From positions 1-6,705 of the forward strand of contig CAKTJA010000072.1 of NCBI GenBank assembly GCA_934567115.1: DNA of 6,705 bases. Reading direction: 5' to 3'. Of the stretch, positions 6,431 through 6,705 are shown in pieces. Within the stretch, counting starts at the first letter, position 1. Each line of letters opens with the position of its first letter. The position numbers and the translations under genes are program-made. Origin of the DNA: an uncultured Oscillospiraceae bacterium. Its GTDB lineage: Bacteria > Bacillota > Clostridia > Oscillospirales > Oscillospiraceae. The notes under the pieces were generated by a model, which made no database searches, had not been told where the DNA came from, and saw nothing but the letters and a program-made list of their open reading frames with translations.

Positions 6431-6705
6431 ATGACAGAAGAGAAGAAGAGCGCCCCGCGCTTCCGCACGTCGATCGGCGGTCAGGCGCTGATCGAGGGGG
6501 TCCTCATGCGGGGACCGGACCGGCAGGCGATCGTCGTGCGCTCGAAGGAAGGGCTTGTGGAGAAGGTCGAGGAGCTGAAGCTGATCCGCGACCGGCACCC
6601 GATCCTCGGTCTGCCGGTCATTCGCGGCGCGGTGACCTTTGTGGATTCCACGGTCCGAGGCGTGAAGGCGCTGATGTATTCGGCGGACTTCTTCCCGGAG
6701 GACGA
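6431..6705 (+). CDS. DUF1385 (YqhQ-like) membrane protein, N-terminal part
   Basis: The gene runs off the window after 91 codons. The hallmark of DUF1385 is visible at residues 16-28, GGQALIEGVLMRG. It is followed by a beta-rich stretch (IVVRSKEGLVEKVEEL), the HPILGLPVIRG block and a VTFVDSTVRGVKALMYSA helix, as in B. subtilis YqhQ-type proteins. Family members are membrane proteins of about 300 residues or more with later transmembrane helices, which are not in the window. The molecular function is not established to my knowledge. In Clostridia the gene is often near prmC and prfA, so those genes may follow beyond the edge. The start is supported by AAGGAGAG (6418-6425), 5 bases before the ATG, and by its own strong promoter. 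Confidence 0.92.
   Translation, partial: MTEEKKSAPRFRTSIGGQALIEGVLMRGPDRQAIVVRSKEGLVEKVEELKLIRDRHPILGLPVIRGAVTFVDSTVRGVKALMYSADFFPED

Noticed and set aside
4660..6468. A 602-codon open frame on the - strand opposite the kinase and regulator genes
   Set aside because: It lies antisense to two well-conserved genes, and its protein is rich in Arg, His and Pro with no recognisable domain. GC-rich codon use in the sense genes removes stops from the antisense frame.

Overview
The window looks like chromosomal DNA from a GC-rich, Gram-positive anaerobe of the Clostridia, probably an Oscillospiraceae/Ruminococcaceae-type gut bacterium. This is an inference. It rests on strong AGGAGG-type ribosome binding sites, consensus sigma-A promoters, the compact selA-selB-tRNA(Sec) arrangement, a YqhQ-like DUF1385 gene, and OmpR-family two-component proteins of Firmicutes style. 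All real genes lie on the + strand. I see no insertion sequence, phage gene, CRISPR array or other sign of a mobile element.

Region 1 (1-2572) is the end of a selenocysteine locus. It holds the C-terminal part of selA (selenocysteine synthase), cut by the window edge right at its PLP-binding lysine. A full-length selB (Sec-specific elongation factor) follows, overlapping selA by an ATGA junction. Six bases after selB comes the selC gene for tRNA(Sec) with a UCA anticodon, and a rho-independent terminator closes the unit. SelA converts Ser-tRNA(Sec) to Sec-tRNA(Sec), and SelB delivers it to UGA codons marked by a SECIS hairpin. Three of the four classical components are therefore in one apparent transcript. 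The fourth, selD, is not in the window, and no selenoprotein gene is evident.

Region 2 (2573-6300) is an apparent three-gene operon behind a near-consensus extended -10 promoter. It encodes a lipoprotein with four Asp-rich DxDxDG calcium-loop-like repeats, an OmpR/PhoB-type response regulator, and a two-transmembrane sensor histidine kinase with an extracytoplasmic sensing region. The inferred reading is that the surface lipoprotein works with, or is controlled by, the two-component pair. Upstream of the promoter are a 14-bp palindrome and a graded triple repeat (GCTTTTTGC, GCTTTTGC, GCTTTGC), which could be a regulator binding site.

Region 3 (6301-6705) starts with a second near-perfect promoter and a 5' leader, then the first 91 codons of a DUF1385 (YqhQ-like) membrane protein gene that runs off the window.

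Most of the window is ordinary, well-understood biology. The least described part is the lipoprotein plus two-component operon. I found no convincing evidence of a wholly new system.
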